45,686 bases of DNA. Origin: Methylotenera sp. (GTDB taxonomy: Bacteria; Pseudomonadota; Gammaproteobacteria; Burkholderiales; Methylophilaceae). Shown in pieces: positions 17,823 to 26,561 of this stretch; position 1 is the stretch's first letter, and the number at the start of each line of letters is the position of its first letter. The notes below the pieces were generated by a model. It made no database searches, was not told the origin of the DNA, and was given only the letters and a program-made list of their open reading frames with translations. The position numbers and the translations under genes are program-made. The stretch covers positions 1 through 45,686 of the forward strand of contig JAIQBT010000058.1 of the NCBI GenBank assembly GCA_020035195.1. The letters run 5' to 3'.

Positions 17823-19155
17823 CGCGCGGCGGACCGCCACGTAAATCGTGGCCATCGGCACTGTATATCTCCACCTCAACAAAATCACCCGGCGTCAATC
17901 CTTCAGCATCCTCTAAATACACCACGCCATCTATTTCTGGCGCGTCTGCTTTGGTTCGACCTATGGCTTCTACGTTGCCGTCCGCATCAGTGGCCAAGGC
18001 ATCCACCAACACCGTTTGCATGCTGCCCACTTTGCCTTGCAGTTTTGCCGCGCTAATGCGCTCTTGAACTTGCATGAAGCGGCTTAAGCGTTCTTGTTTA
18101 AGCTCTTCCGGCACTGGGTTCGCCAACGCATTGGCGGCAGCCCCATCGACGGCGGAATAGGCGAAACAACCAACGCGGTCTAATTGCGCCTCTTCTAAGA
18201 AATCCAACAGCATCTGGAAATCGTCTTCAGTCTCACCGGGGAAGCCGGCAATAAAGGTGCTGCGCACAGTAATGTCTGGGCAGATGTCACGCCAAGCCTT
18301 GATGCGCGCTAAATTGTTTTCCGCATGGGCCGGCCGCTTCATGGCTTTTAAGATACGCGGACTAGCATGCTGAAACGGCACGTCCAAATACGGCAGAATT
18401 AAGCCATCGGCCATTAAGGGAATTACTTCATCCACGTGCGGATACGGGTAGACATAGTGCAAGCGCGTCCATACGCCCAAGTCACTCAAACTCTGACACA
18501 ACTCGGTCATGCGCGTTTTGACCGGTCTGCCGTTCCAAAAACCGGGGCGGTATTTAACGTCAACGCCATAGGCCGAGGTGTCTTGAGAAATGACTAAAAT
18601 TTCAGAAACGCCCGCATTGACTAGGTTCTCTGCCTCGTTCAACACCTCACCTATAGGACGACTGACTAAATCACCACGCATGCTAGGTATGATGCAAAAA
18701 CTGCAGCGGTGATTGCAACCTTCGGAGATTTTTAAATAGGCGTAATGGCTAGGCGTTAAGCGTATGCCCTGAGCCGGCACCAAATCGACAAAAGGCTCAT
18801 GCAATTTGGGTAAATTGGCATGCACTGCCGCCATCACTTCTTCCAAGGCATGCGGGCCGGTCACGGCTAAAACACTGGGGTGAGCCGCTTCCACCACGCC
18901 TTTTTTAGCCCCTAGGCAACCGGTCACGATCACCTTACCGTTCTTTTTAATGGCTTCACCAATCGCGTCCAGCGATTCCTCTACCGCGCTATCAATGAAG
19001 CCGCAGGTATTGACCACGACCAAATCGGCATCCGCATAACTGCCTGAAATTTCATAGCCTTCTGCACGCAATTGGGTGAGAATACGCTCTGCATCTGAGC
19101 CGGCTTTGGGACAACCGAGTGAAACGAAGCCCACCTTAGGATTGGATAAACTCAT
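17815..19155 (-). CDS. rimO: Ribosomal protein S12 methylthiotransferase
   Basis: RimO is a radical-SAM enzyme that methylthiolates an aspartate of ribosomal protein S12. It has the N-terminal UPF0004 domain with three cluster cysteines ([33 protein letters not shown]). The radical-SAM motif [18 protein letters not shown] follows, with cysteines near 147, 151 and 154. A C-terminal TRAM-like domain ends the protein ([18 protein letters not shown]). The track starts at GTG 19161; ATG 19155 fits the family and has AGGT upstream, giving 446 residues. Confidence 0.96.
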   Translation of the reverse strand: MSLSNPKVGFVSLGCPKAGSDAERILTQLRAEGYEISGSYADADLVVVNTCGFIDSAVEESLDAIGEAIKKNGKVIVTGCLGAKKGVVEAAHPSVLAVTGPHALEEVMAAVHANLPKLHEPFVDLVPAQGIRLTPSHYAYLKISEGCNHRCSFCIIPSMRGDLVSRPIGEVLNEAENLVNAGVSEILVISQDTSAYGVDVKYRPGFWNGRPVKTRMTELCQSLSDLGVWTRLHYVYPYPHVDEVIPLMADGLILPYLDVPFQHASPRILKAMKRPAHAENNLARIKAWRDICPDITVRSTFIAGFPGETEDDFQMLLDFLEEAQLDRVGCFAYSAVDGAAANALANPVPEELKQERLSRFMQVQERISAAKLQGKVGSMQTVLVDALATDADGNVEAIGRTKADAPEIDGVVYLEDAEGLTPGDFVEVEIYSADGHDLRGGPPRAN

Positions 19156-19182
19156 GAACACTACCTATCGATAAATTAAATT

Positions 19183-19410
19183 ATGTACATCATTGCCATA
19201 GCTTGGCTATACCTAGTGACCTTGATGGCGGCTACTGAAGCCAGCCTAACCGCCGGCTTACTTACTTTTTTCTTTTACGGGCTATTACCCTGCGCGCTTT
19301 TGTTGTGGCTGCTTGGCGTCAAACACCGACGCCACATGCAGCACAAAAAAGCCTTACTCCAAGACGACGTGAACGATCCAGATGGTGGCCACACCGATAG
19401 AGATGAGTAA
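19183..19410 (+). CDS. Small two-helix membrane protein (conserved hypothetical)
   Basis: The 75-residue protein starts MYIIAIAWLYLVTLMAATEA and has a second helix at about 24-46 (GLLTFFFYGLLPCALLLWLLG). A basic stretch and a charged tail (DDVNDPDGGHTDRDE) follow. It resembles small two-helix hypothetical proteins common in betaproteobacteria, whose function I do not know. It is divergent from rimO with only 27 bases between starts, and no Shine-Dalgarno is seen. Its 3' end overlaps the end of the convergent ZIP gene by 57 bases. Confidence 0.7.
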   Translation: MYIIAIAWLYLVTLMAATEASLTAGLLTFFFYGLLPCALLLWLLGVKHRRHMQHKKALLQDDVNDPDGGHTDRDE

Positions 19411-20247
19411 AATTTGCGCTAAAGTGGCCTTGAGTTCTGTGCGCTTATGCAAGCCAGGAATTAAATCGGCCACCGCCACATAGAGCAAACTGGACGCCGC
19501 TAAAGCCAAAATAATAGGCACCCAAGATTGCACGTATTGCAAGGCATAATAAGCCATCAAGCCACCGACCAAGGTGGCCACACTGGACACCAGGTTAAAA
19601 ATCAACGCTTGTTTTTTGCTGTATCCGGAATGCAGTAAGATTAAGAAATCGCCTACTTCCTGTGGGATTTCATGGGCAATAATGGCCAGGGCCGTCACCA
19701 CCCCCAATTTAATGTCGGCGGTAAATGCCGCCGCAATTAAAATCCCATCTATAAAATTATGAAAAGTATCGCCTATCATTATCATCAAGCCACTGCGGCC
19801 GCTGTCGTGGTTGTGCACATGGCCATGACTTAGTAAAACAGACGGCGCCTGATGCTGGGCTACCGCCTTGTATTTGGTATCACCCTGCTGCGCTTGGCCA
19901 GATTGACCTACAGAGCAATCTTGCTCGCTGTGCAAGGCATGCACTTCGCAGTGATCACCGTGACAATGTCGCCATATCACCAACTTTTCCAACACAAAAA
20001 ACACCAGCAAACCCAACAACAAGGTGGCCGACACTTTATCCACACTGCCGGCCAAACTAAAAGCGTGTGGCAATATTTCCAAGAAGACCGCACCCAGCAT
20101 AGCGCCTATGGCGTAACTCACCAGCATAGGCACCCAAGCCGAGCGTAAACTTAAGGCAAACAAAGCCGCCAATGCTACGCTGAGCAAGCCACCTAAAAAG
20201 GTGAAGCCTACGATGTAAGTCAGTACGGAGTAATCAGAAAAATGCAT
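19354..20247 (-). CDS. ZIP family divalent metal transporter
   Basis: The 297-residue inner-membrane protein has about eight helices. The ZIP signature helices are clear: HNFIDGILIAAAF (TM4) and HEIPQEVGDFLILLHSG (TM5), carrying the metal-binding His/Glu residues. The cytoplasmic loop between TM3 and TM4 is histidine-rich (HCHGDHCEVHALHSEQDC and HGHVHNHDSG), as expected for zinc sensing or delivery. The likely substrate is Zn2+ or Fe2+; selectivity cannot be read. It is transcribed alone, with a TATAAT upstream. Confidence 0.93.
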   Translation of the reverse strand: MHFSDYSVLTYIVGFTFLGGLLSVALAALFALSLRSAWVPMLVSYAIGAMLGAVFLEILPHAFSLAGSVDKVSATLLLGLLVFFVLEKLVIWRHCHGDHCEVHALHSEQDCSVGQSGQAQQGDTKYKAVAQHQAPSVLLSHGHVHNHDSGRSGLMIMIGDTFHNFIDGILIAAAFTADIKLGVVTALAIIAHEIPQEVGDFLILLHSGYSKKQALIFNLVSSVATLVGGLMAYYALQYVQSWVPIILALAASSLLYVAVADLIPGLHKRTELKATLAQILLISIGVATIWIVHVVLE

Positions 20248-20302
20248 GAATGTGTATCAACCACTCTTAATATGAACGCACAAGCGCTGCTTGCATGGTC
20301 TC

Positions 20303-20308
20303 ATTATA
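20303..20308 (-). promoter_or_regulatory. -10 box (TATAAT) upstream of the ZIP transporter gene
   Basis: A perfect TATAAT on the minus strand lies about 55 bases before the ZIP start codon. No strong -35 is visible at 16-18 bases. I saw no obvious zinc-repressor palindrome over it. Confidence 0.35.
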
Positions 20309-20340
20309 GTTTAGAAATGGCTGACTGACTCGCTAAATTG

Positions 20341-21102
20341 CTAGGCTTCCAGCCAAATCAAACTGGCCATGCGGCCGGTCACAGGCTCTCGCCGGTAAGA
20401 GAAAAAGCGCTGCGCATCGGTGTAGCTACAAAAATCTTGGCTAATGCCGGCGCCATACAGGTGTTTAATGCCCAGCGTATTTAACCGCTGCTGGGCAAGC
20501 ACATATAAATTAGCCAGCCATTTATCGGCGTGCGGCTTAAACGCCAAGGCCGCTTGCGCATCACGCTGTATAAATTGCGCCCGCACGTCGTCGCCCACCT
20601 CAAACGCATTGGGCCCTATGGCCGGGCCTAGCCAAGCCAATAATTCACTAGGGGCGACAGGCATCTTGGCCACGGCCGCTTCTACGACCCCGTCACAGAG
20701 GCCACGCCAACCCGCATGCACGGCCGCCACCACCGTGCCGGCTTTATCGCAGAGCAATACCGGCAAGCAGTCGGCCGTCATGCTGACACACACCACATTG
20801 GACATGGTGGTAAACGTTGCATCGGCATCTAGCACACCACATACCTGCGATGCATCCAGCACCGTGGTGCCGTGCACCTGATTTAGCCAAACCGGTTCAC
20901 TGGGCAATACCGATCGCAAGCATTGACGGTTCTCTTGCACGGCTGCCGGCGCATCTTGAACGTGCATGGCCAAGTTAAAACTGCTATAAGGTGGCAAACT
21001 GACGCCGCCTTGCCTGGTGGTTTGCATGGCCCGCACATTGGCCGGCGCTGGCCAATCGGGGCTAATAACAGCTAAATCCAGCAAGGCCTTAGTCTTCGTC
21101 AT
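20341..21102 (-). CDS. pgeF: Peptidoglycan editing factor PgeF (YfiH/DUF152, multicopper-oxidase-like fold)
   Basis: The 253-residue protein has the family blocks QTTRQGGVSLPPYSSFNLA, VWLNQVHGTTVLDA, SMTADCLPVLLCDK and VAAVHAGWRGLCDGVVE. These contain the Cys and His residues that bind zinc. PgeF removes wrongly incorporated amino acids from peptidoglycan precursors; some homologues have been tested as laccases or purine-nucleoside enzymes. It overlaps the rluD 3' end by 14 bases, the usual rluD-pgeF arrangement. Confidence 0.93.
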   Translation of the reverse strand: MTKTKALLDLAVISPDWPAPANVRAMQTTRQGGVSLPPYSSFNLAMHVQDAPAAVQENRQCLRSVLPSEPVWLNQVHGTTVLDASQVCGVLDADATFTTMSNVVCVSMTADCLPVLLCDKAGTVVAAVHAGWRGLCDGVVEAAVAKMPVAPSELLAWLGPAIGPNAFEVGDDVRAQFIQRDAQAALAFKPHADKWLANLYVLAQQRLNTLGIKHLYGAGISQDFCSYTDAQRFFSYRREPVTGRMASLIWLEA

Positions 21103-22210
21103 CTAAGGATAAATCGCCATCCAAGTCGTCGTCATCGAAATCATCGTCGTAATCTTCATCGGCCAAATACGGCTCGGTTTGCAAGCCGCCGAAGTCAAAC
21201 GCTTCATCGTCCTCATCACGCGGGTCTTCATGGCGCATGGCCTCCAGCAACACTTTCATGTCATCGGCCAATTCTATTTGCCATTCAACAAATTCATTGG
21301 TGGCCGGGTGTAACAAGCCCAATTTAATGGCATGCAAAGCTTGCCGCTTGAATTGACTGACGGCATCACGCAGGGTTTGCGTCATGGCCCGTATCGGCAC
21401 GATGCCTCGAAACCCATAGACCGGATCACCGACGATGGGGGCTTTCAAATACTGCATGTGCACACGAATTTGATGGGTACGGCCAGTTTCTAAATTACAA
21501 CGCATATAGGTTTGTACGGAAAAGCGTTCCAGCATTTCATAGCGGGTAATGGCTGGCTTACCGGCCCGATTAATCGCCATCTTAGTGCGTGACCTTGGGT
21601 CCCGACCTATGGGCTGATCTATCATGCCATTGCGCCAAATCTGACCCCAAACGATGGCGCGGTATTCACGTTTGACCGTACGCGCCTGCAATTGCCGCAC
21701 CAAATTGGTTTGTGCGGCTAAGGTCTTGGCCACCACTAATAAACCGCTGGTGTCTTTGTCCAACCTATGCACGATGCCGGCACGCGGTATGTCTTTCAAT
21801 TCAGGCGCATGGTGCAGCAAGGCGTTGAGCAAGGTGCCTGACCAATTGCCGGCTGCCGGGTGCACCACCATGCCAGCAGGTTTGTTGATGACCAGAATGT
21901 GCGGGTCTTCAAAAACAACGTCCAAGGGAATGTTTTCTGCTTGAAATGCTTGCTGCTCAGGCTTGGCTTGCACCTGAACCAACACTGCCTCGCCCCCCCA
22001 AACCTTGGTCTTAGCCGTGCTGCTTAGGCCTGATACCGTGACTAAGCCATCTTTGATCCAAGCTTGCAGCCTGGAGCGAGAATGCTCGGGCAACAAGCGC
22101 TGCAAAGCGACGTCCAAGCGCAAGCCACCTAACTCGTTAGGAATGGTCAGTGCTAGGGCTGGATTGAGGTGGTCTGAATTGCTAAGAGAAGCTTGAGTGG
22201 TGTCTGTCAT
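21089..22210 (-). CDS. rluD: 23S rRNA pseudouridine synthase RluD
   Basis: RluD makes pseudouridines at positions 1911/1915/1917 of 23S rRNA. The track ORF is too long at the N-terminus; ATG at 22210 (MTDTTQASL) is the likely start, since the extra 49 residues read through the bamD promoter region. Visible are an S4-like domain (VALQRLLPEHSRSRLQAWIKDGLV), GMVVHPAAGN, the catalytic HRLDKDTSGLLVVAKT and RTHQIRVHM. The last ~40 residues form an acidic tail dominated by Asp/Glu (EDYDDDFDDDDLDGDLSLDD), longer than in E. coli RluD. Confidence 0.94.
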   Translation of the reverse strand: MTDTTQASLSNSDHLNPALALTIPNELGGLRLDVALQRLLPEHSRSRLQAWIKDGLVTVSGLSSTAKTKVWGGEAVLVQVQAKPEQQAFQAENIPLDVVFEDPHILVINKPAGMVVHPAAGNWSGTLLNALLHHAPELKDIPRAGIVHRLDKDTSGLLVVAKTLAAQTNLVRQLQARTVKREYRAIVWGQIWRNGMIDQPIGRDPRSRTKMAINRAGKPAITRYEMLERFSVQTYMRCNLETGRTHQIRVHMQYLKAPIVGDPVYGFRGIVPIRAMTQTLRDAVSQFKRQALHAIKLGLLHPATNEFVEWQIELADDMKVLLEAMRHEDPRDEDDEAFDFGGLQTEPYLADEDYDDDFDDDDLDGDLSLDDED

Positions 22211-22220
22211 CGGGTATAAT
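22193..22220 (+). promoter_or_regulatory. bamD promoter inside the rluD 5' coding end
   Basis: TTGAGT and a perfect TATAAT (22215-22220) are spaced 16 bases. They lead to a start about 24 bases before the bamD ATG. The -35 box lies within the first codons of rluD on the other strand, so the two divergent genes share this very short region. Confidence 0.6.
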
Positions 22221-22250
22221 TGGGCAACATTCTTAAAGGTCGTTTTCAGT

Positions 22251-23054
22251 ATGAAGTATATCTTAGTTTTAATGTTTGCTTGCTTACTCAATGCTTGCGC
22301 CATCTTTGGTGACCCCACCGAACTCGACGACACCAAAGGTTGGACGGCAGAACGCATATACGCCGAAGGTCAAGCAAAAATGTTTGATAAGGACTATGAA
22401 AAAGCCATCAAGTATTTTGGCAAACTGGAATCGCGTTACCCGAATGGCCGCTATGCCACGCAAGCCCAATTGGAAACGGCTTACGCCCACTTCAAAAAAC
22501 AAGACCCCATCCTCTGCGTAGCGGCGGCTGATCGGTTTATCAAACTACACCCCAATCACCCTAACGTTGACTACGCTTACTACCTTAAAGGCTTGGCGGT
22601 GTTCAACGAACGCGGTTTCATCGAAAAAACCACCGAGCAACAAATCAGCGACCGTGACCCCCGTGGTTTACGCGACTCGTTCACCAGTTTTAAAGAATTG
22701 GTGACGCGCTACCCCAACAGCAAGTACACAAAAGATGCCACGCAACGCATGATCTACCTAGCCAATAGCTTATCCGACCACGAACTGCACGTTGCCCGCT
22801 ACTACATGAAACGCCATGCCTACTTGGCAGCGGTTAATCGCTGTAAATACGTGCTGGAGTATTTCCCGCAATCACCGGGCGTTGAACAAGCCTTGGTCAT
22901 CATGATCAGTGCTTACGACTTATTAAGCCTGGATGACCTTAAGAACGACACCTTACGCATTCTTAAAACCAATTACCCGAACAGCGAAATGTTTGGCAAA
23001 AATTTCACCGAAGACGAACGGGTGTGGTGGAAATTCTGGGAAAGTTTGTATTAA
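22251..23054 (+). CDS. bamD: Outer membrane protein assembly factor BamD
   Basis: BamD is the essential lipoprotein of the Bam complex that folds beta-barrels into the outer membrane. I choose ATG 22251 (MKYILVLMFACLLNACAIF) because it gives a proper lipoprotein signal with the LNAC lipobox, cysteine at residue 16. The mature part is TPR-like: AERIYAEGQAKMFDKDYEKAIKYFGKLESRYPNG, then YPNSKYTKDATQRM and AYLAAVNRCKYVLEYFP. At 267 residues it is full length. It is divergent from rluD, as in many proteobacteria. Confidence 0.96.
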   Translation: MKYILVLMFACLLNACAIFGDPTELDDTKGWTAERIYAEGQAKMFDKDYEKAIKYFGKLESRYPNGRYATQAQLETAYAHFKKQDPILCVAAADRFIKLHPNHPNVDYAYYLKGLAVFNERGFIEKTTEQQISDRDPRGLRDSFTSFKELVTRYPNSKYTKDATQRMIYLANSLSDHELHVARYYMKRHAYLAAVNRCKYVLEYFPQSPGVEQALVIMISAYDLLSLDDLKNDTLRILKTNYPNSEMFGKNFTEDERVWWKFWESLY

Positions 23055-23089
23055 GCAGCTTTTCATTAACAGCTAGCTTAGCGTTTTTG

Positions 23090-23133
23090 TAGGCCTGCCA
23101 CTTTAGCCATAGCTAGGCTAACTGGCAGGCCTA
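23090..23133. terminator. Long hairpin between convergent bamD and der
   Basis: TAGGCCTGCCA and TGGCAGGCCTA form a perfect 11-bp outer stem. Inside it TTAGCC pairs with GGCTAA around a 7-base loop, so almost the whole 44 bases fold. It lies midway between the two convergent stop codons and is symmetrical. It probably ends or protects both transcripts, although a real T-tract is missing on either side. Confidence 0.6.
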
Positions 23134-23144
23134 ATTAATTTTAA

Positions 23145-24599
23145 TCAACGCTTTTTCGCACTGCGGTCTTTATCTTCTACGGCTTTCTTGGCTTTCAATT
23201 CGGCTCGGTGGGCGGTTTTACGTCTACGCATGCTCACGATACCTTCGCCCGGTTTACGCTTATCTTCGTCCTCAGCAAACGGGTTGCTGCCTTGCTTGTA
23301 TTGCACGCGCAGTGGGGTACCCGACAATTGAAAGGTACGGCGGAAAGTTTTTTCTAAGAAGCGGGTGTAGGCATCTTTTACGCCATCCACGTGGTTGCCG
23401 TGTATCACGACTATCGGTGGGTTGCTGCCGCCTTGGTGGGCATAGCGCAATTTAGGGCGTATGCCTTTGCTGATAGGCGGTTGATGTTGCTGCAAGGCGT
23501 CAATCAGCACTCGGGTTAATTGCGGCGTGGCTAATTTAGCAAACGCGGCTTTAAAAGCAATGTCCACGGATTTGAATAACTCTGGCAGGCCTTTTTTACG
23601 CAAGGCAGAAATGTAGTGAAACTCGGCAAAATCCAAGAACATTAATTTTCTATCGATTTCACGCTTAACCCAATCGCGCTCTTCTTCTTTCAAGCCGTCC
23701 CATTTATTAATGGCGACCACCAGTGCTCGACCCGCATCCAATATGTAGGCGGCTACGTGGGCATCTTGTTCGGTGATGCCTTCTTGCGCATCAACCACCA
23801 AAATCACCACGTTGGCCTCTTCTATCGACTGTATGGTTTTGATGACAGAGAATTTTTCTATGGCCTCCAACACACGACCACGCTTACGCACGCCCGCGGT
23901 GTCAATCAGCGTGTAGTGTTTGCCGTTCTTTTCCAAATCTATGGAAATCGAATCACGCGTAGTGCCAGGTTCATCAAAGGCAATCACGCGGTCTTCCCCG
24001 AGCAAGGCATTGACCAAGGTCGACTTGCCAACATTAGGCCGGCCTACTATGGCCACCTTAGGTATTCTGTCGTCGTTTTGATCAAGCTCAGGCTCGTCCT
24101 CTTGCACATGGAAGCTCTCTAGGGCTAAATCAATGATGTCTTTGACACCTTCGCCATGTGCAGATGAAATAGACAGCGGATCACCCAAGCCCAGTTCATG
24201 GAATTCGGCACTGACCACGGCTTTGTTCATGCCTTCGGTTTTATTTACTGCCAGCAACACTGGGCACTTACAACGGCGCAAGCGATTAGCGATCTCCATG
24301 TCTTGCGGCGTGGCCCCTTGACGGCCGTCCACGATAAACATGATGACATCAGCCTCATCTATGGCCAGCAAGGTTTGCACGGCCATAGCTTTAAGAATGC
24401 CACTGTCGGTATTGGGTTCAAACCCACCGGTGTCCACCACCAAATAAGGCTGACTGGCGCCCACGCCGCGGCCATAATGCCGGTCCCGAGTTAGGCCAGG
24501 CAAGTCTGCGACTAAGGCGTCACGGCTTTTGGTTAGGCGATTGAATAAGGTGGATTTGCCGACATTAGGCCGGCCAACCAAAACTAAGGTAGGTAACAT
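23145..24599 (-). CDS. der: Ribosome biogenesis GTPase Der (EngA)
   Basis: Der is the double-GTPase needed for 50S subunit maturation. The two G domains are evident: [14 protein letters not shown] near residue 8 with DTGGFE, and [16 protein letters not shown] near 185 with DTAGVRKRG and NKWDG. A C-terminal KH-like domain follows ([35 protein letters not shown]). The 484 residues end in a Lys/Arg-rich tail. It is the last gene of the ndk-to-der run. Confidence 0.97.
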   Translation of the reverse strand: MLPTLVLVGRPNVGKSTLFNRLTKSRDALVADLPGLTRDRHYGRGVGASQPYLVVDTGGFEPNTDSGILKAMAVQTLLAIDEADVIMFIVDGRQGATPQDMEIANRLRRCKCPVLLAVNKTEGMNKAVVSAEFHELGLGDPLSISSAHGEGVKDIIDLALESFHVQEDEPELDQNDDRIPKVAIVGRPNVGKSTLVNALLGEDRVIAFDEPGTTRDSISIDLEKNGKHYTLIDTAGVRKRGRVLEAIEKFSVIKTIQSIEEANVVILVVDAQEGITEQDAHVAAYILDAGRALVVAINKWDGLKEEERDWVKREIDRKLMFLDFAEFHYISALRKKGLPELFKSVDIAFKAAFAKLATPQLTRVLIDALQQHQPPISKGIRPKLRYAHQGGSNPPIVVIHGNHVDGVKDAYTRFLEKTFRRTFQLSGTPLRVQYKQGSNPFAEDEDKRKPGEGIVSMRRRKTAHRAELKAKKAVEDKDRSAKKR

Positions 24600-24656
24600 G
24601 CATTTCTTCTATGTGTGTGCTGTAAGGTCAAGCTGGCAGAGCGATCTGTCGGCTGA

Positions 24657-25841
24657 TTATTTAACTTGTATGGCATACAGTCCGCCATCACGGGCTTGCA
24701 CAACCAGGCTATTGCTGTTGAGTAAGGCCATTCTTGGCATGACGGCACTGCTGCCAATTTGTATTCTAGAGGCCATCACCCCGTCATCTCGGCTTAGAAA
24801 ATGTACGTAACCTTCCAAATCACCGACGGCCAGCAAGCTGCCCATGGTCAAAGGTACGGACAATTTACGGTTTTTTAGTACGGCTTGACGCCAAAAAGAC
24901 TTACCGGTGGTGTAATCCAGGGCATACACCGCACCAGCAGCATGAGCTAGGTATATACGCCCGTCTTCCATGCTTAAACCAGTTAAGCTGGATATGTCTC
25001 TGTTCCAAACGATGCGGCCGCTCATGCGATCCACCGCGGCTATTTTGCCTTGGTAGGCCACTGCGTAAACCAAGGGGCCTTCAACCACTGGCGAGCTAGT
25101 GATGTCAGCGATGCGCTCTATCTCAGTCACGCCTTTAGGTTGAGCCACCGACGCTTCCCACAACATCTTGCCGTTATCTGCTCGAAGTGCGACCAACTTG
25201 CCCCCGCCAAAACCAGCGTAAACAGCGCCACCGTCTACCACCACCCCAACCGAACTGCGCAGGGTCAGTGCAGGCCCCGTGCGGTCATACACCCATTTGC
25301 GTGTGCCGTCATTGGCATTCAAGCCGTAGATATGATTATCGCCGCTGCGAGCGATGACCAAGCCATCAAAATACTTAGGTGCACTTAAGACCTCACTGCT
25401 TAACTTGGCTTTCCATAAAAACTTACCCGCGATGTCGTAGGCATAAACCAAGCCTTTTTGCGTGCCTACCAGCACAAGGCTGCCGCCAACGCCCACACCG
25501 CCAGACAAGACTTCGCCGGCATTCACACGCCATTCTTGCTTGCCACTGACGGCATCCAATTTGACGATTTCGCCATTGCTACTGGCCGCATAGACAAAGC
25601 CAGCATCCACCACAGGCACAAAATCAAAGTCTTGCGCGGGGCCTAACTTAGCTTGCCATAACAGCTTGCTGGCATAAATCTCTTTGAAATCCACCAAAGG
25701 GTCCGGCGCATCGGCTGGCACACGACCGAACAAGGTGTCAGTCAAATTATCTTTGACATCGCCTATCACACTGCAAGCGCTGAGCAAGAGCAAGCTAAGC
25801 GCCAATAGGCAGGTGGTTTTTTTTGATAATGGTGAGAACAA
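24657..25841 (-). CDS. bamB: Outer membrane protein assembly factor BamB
   Basis: BamB is the beta-propeller lipoprotein of the Bam complex. The 394-residue protein has a signal with lipobox LLSAC (cysteine near residue 23). An eight-bladed PQQ-like propeller follows, with blade repeats such as VYAASSNGEIVKLDAVSGKQ, KGLVYAYDIAGKFLWKAKL and GAVYALDYTTGKSFW. There is no ATG in frame before the signal peptide, so the start is TTG at 25841, with GGGG about 7 bases upstream. It sits between yfgM and der as usual. Confidence 0.94.
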   Translation of the reverse strand: MFSPLSKKTTCLLALSLLLLSACSVIGDVKDNLTDTLFGRVPADAPDPLVDFKEIYASKLLWQAKLGPAQDFDFVPVVDAGFVYAASSNGEIVKLDAVSGKQEWRVNAGEVLSGGVGVGGSLVLVGTQKGLVYAYDIAGKFLWKAKLSSEVLSAPKYFDGLVIARSGDNHIYGLNANDGTRKWVYDRTGPALTLRSSVGVVVDGGAVYAGFGGGKLVALRADNGKMLWEASVAQPKGVTEIERIADITSSPVVEGPLVYAVAYQGKIAAVDRMSGRIVWNRDISSLTGLSMEDGRIYLAHAAGAVYALDYTTGKSFWRQAVLKNRKLSVPLTMGSLLAVGDLEGYVHFLSRDDGVMASRIQIGSSAVMPRMALLNSNSLVVQARDGGLYAIQVK

Positions 25842-25884
25842 GGCAGTACCCCAGCTTTTTTATTTAATATGTCCGTGGCTTAAT

Positions 25885-26508
25885 TTAAGCCACGGATTCC
25901 AGTTTCTTTTGCGTCAAGGCACGCATTTTTCCAGCAGGGTCTAATTTATCCAGCGCCTCTTGGTAGGCCGCTTTGGCTTCTGCATTCTTACCTAAGCCAG
26001 CCAATACATCGCCTTTTAAATCAGCAAACAAGCCATCAAAACCGGCATCATGGGAGGTGTTAAGCAAGTCTAGTGCTGCCTTTAAATCTTTCTCCTCTAC
26101 TAAGATGCTGGCTAACTGCAAGGTGGCCAAGGCAGCAACACTGGTTTCACTGGCATGCTTGGCCGCCCATTCCAACTGCGCCTTCGCACTTTTTACCTGC
26201 TTAGCTTGGTAATTGGCTTTGGCTGCCAACAATGCAGCACGACCGGCGTACGGTGTGCCACTGTAATCGTCCATCAATGTAGCCGATTTCGCTTGTATGG
26301 TTGTGAGGTCTTTTTGATCGCTCACCACCAATTCCTGGTACAGACTAGACCCAGCCAAAGACTGTTTGTTTTGGTAGTAATGCCATGCTTGATAAGTCAC
26401 GTAAGCCACTAGCAGCGCTAAAAATGCGCGACTAATCAGCTTGCCGTGTTGCTTCCACCAGGCTTTAAATTCGTCTAATTGTTCTTGCTCTTCTAAATCG
26501 TATGCCAT
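25885..26508 (-). CDS. yfgM: YfgM-like tetratricopeptide protein (periplasmic chaperone/SecYEG accessory)
   Basis: The 207-residue protein has the cytoplasmic N-terminus MAYDLEEQEQLDEFKAWWKQHG. One membrane helix follows at about 28-45, then a periplasmic TPR-like solenoid (GRAALLAAKANYQAKQVKSAKAQLEWA and LKGDVLAGLGKNAEAKAAYQEAL). This is the YfgM/DUF2133 family, which interacts with PpiD and SecYEG in E. coli. The position directly before bamB is conserved. Here the gene is separated from hisS by two ABC ATPase genes. Confidence 0.9.
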   Translation of the reverse strand: MAYDLEEQEQLDEFKAWWKQHGKLISRAFLALLVAYVTYQAWHYYQNKQSLAGSSLYQELVVSDQKDLTTIQAKSATLMDDYSGTPYAGRAALLAAKANYQAKQVKSAKAQLEWAAKHASETSVAALATLQLASILVEEKDLKAALDLLNTSHDAGFDGLFADLKGDVLAGLGKNAEAKAAYQEALDKLDPAGKMRALTQKKLESVA

Positions 26509-26561
26509 GCTTTTTTCCTAAACTAATTTAATCTAATTTTAATCAATCCCTTAACCCGCCA

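Noticed and set aside
22211-22357. N-terminal extension of the rluD ORF
   Set aside because: It covers the bamD promoter and start and has no similarity to RluD; the ATG at 22210 fits the family.
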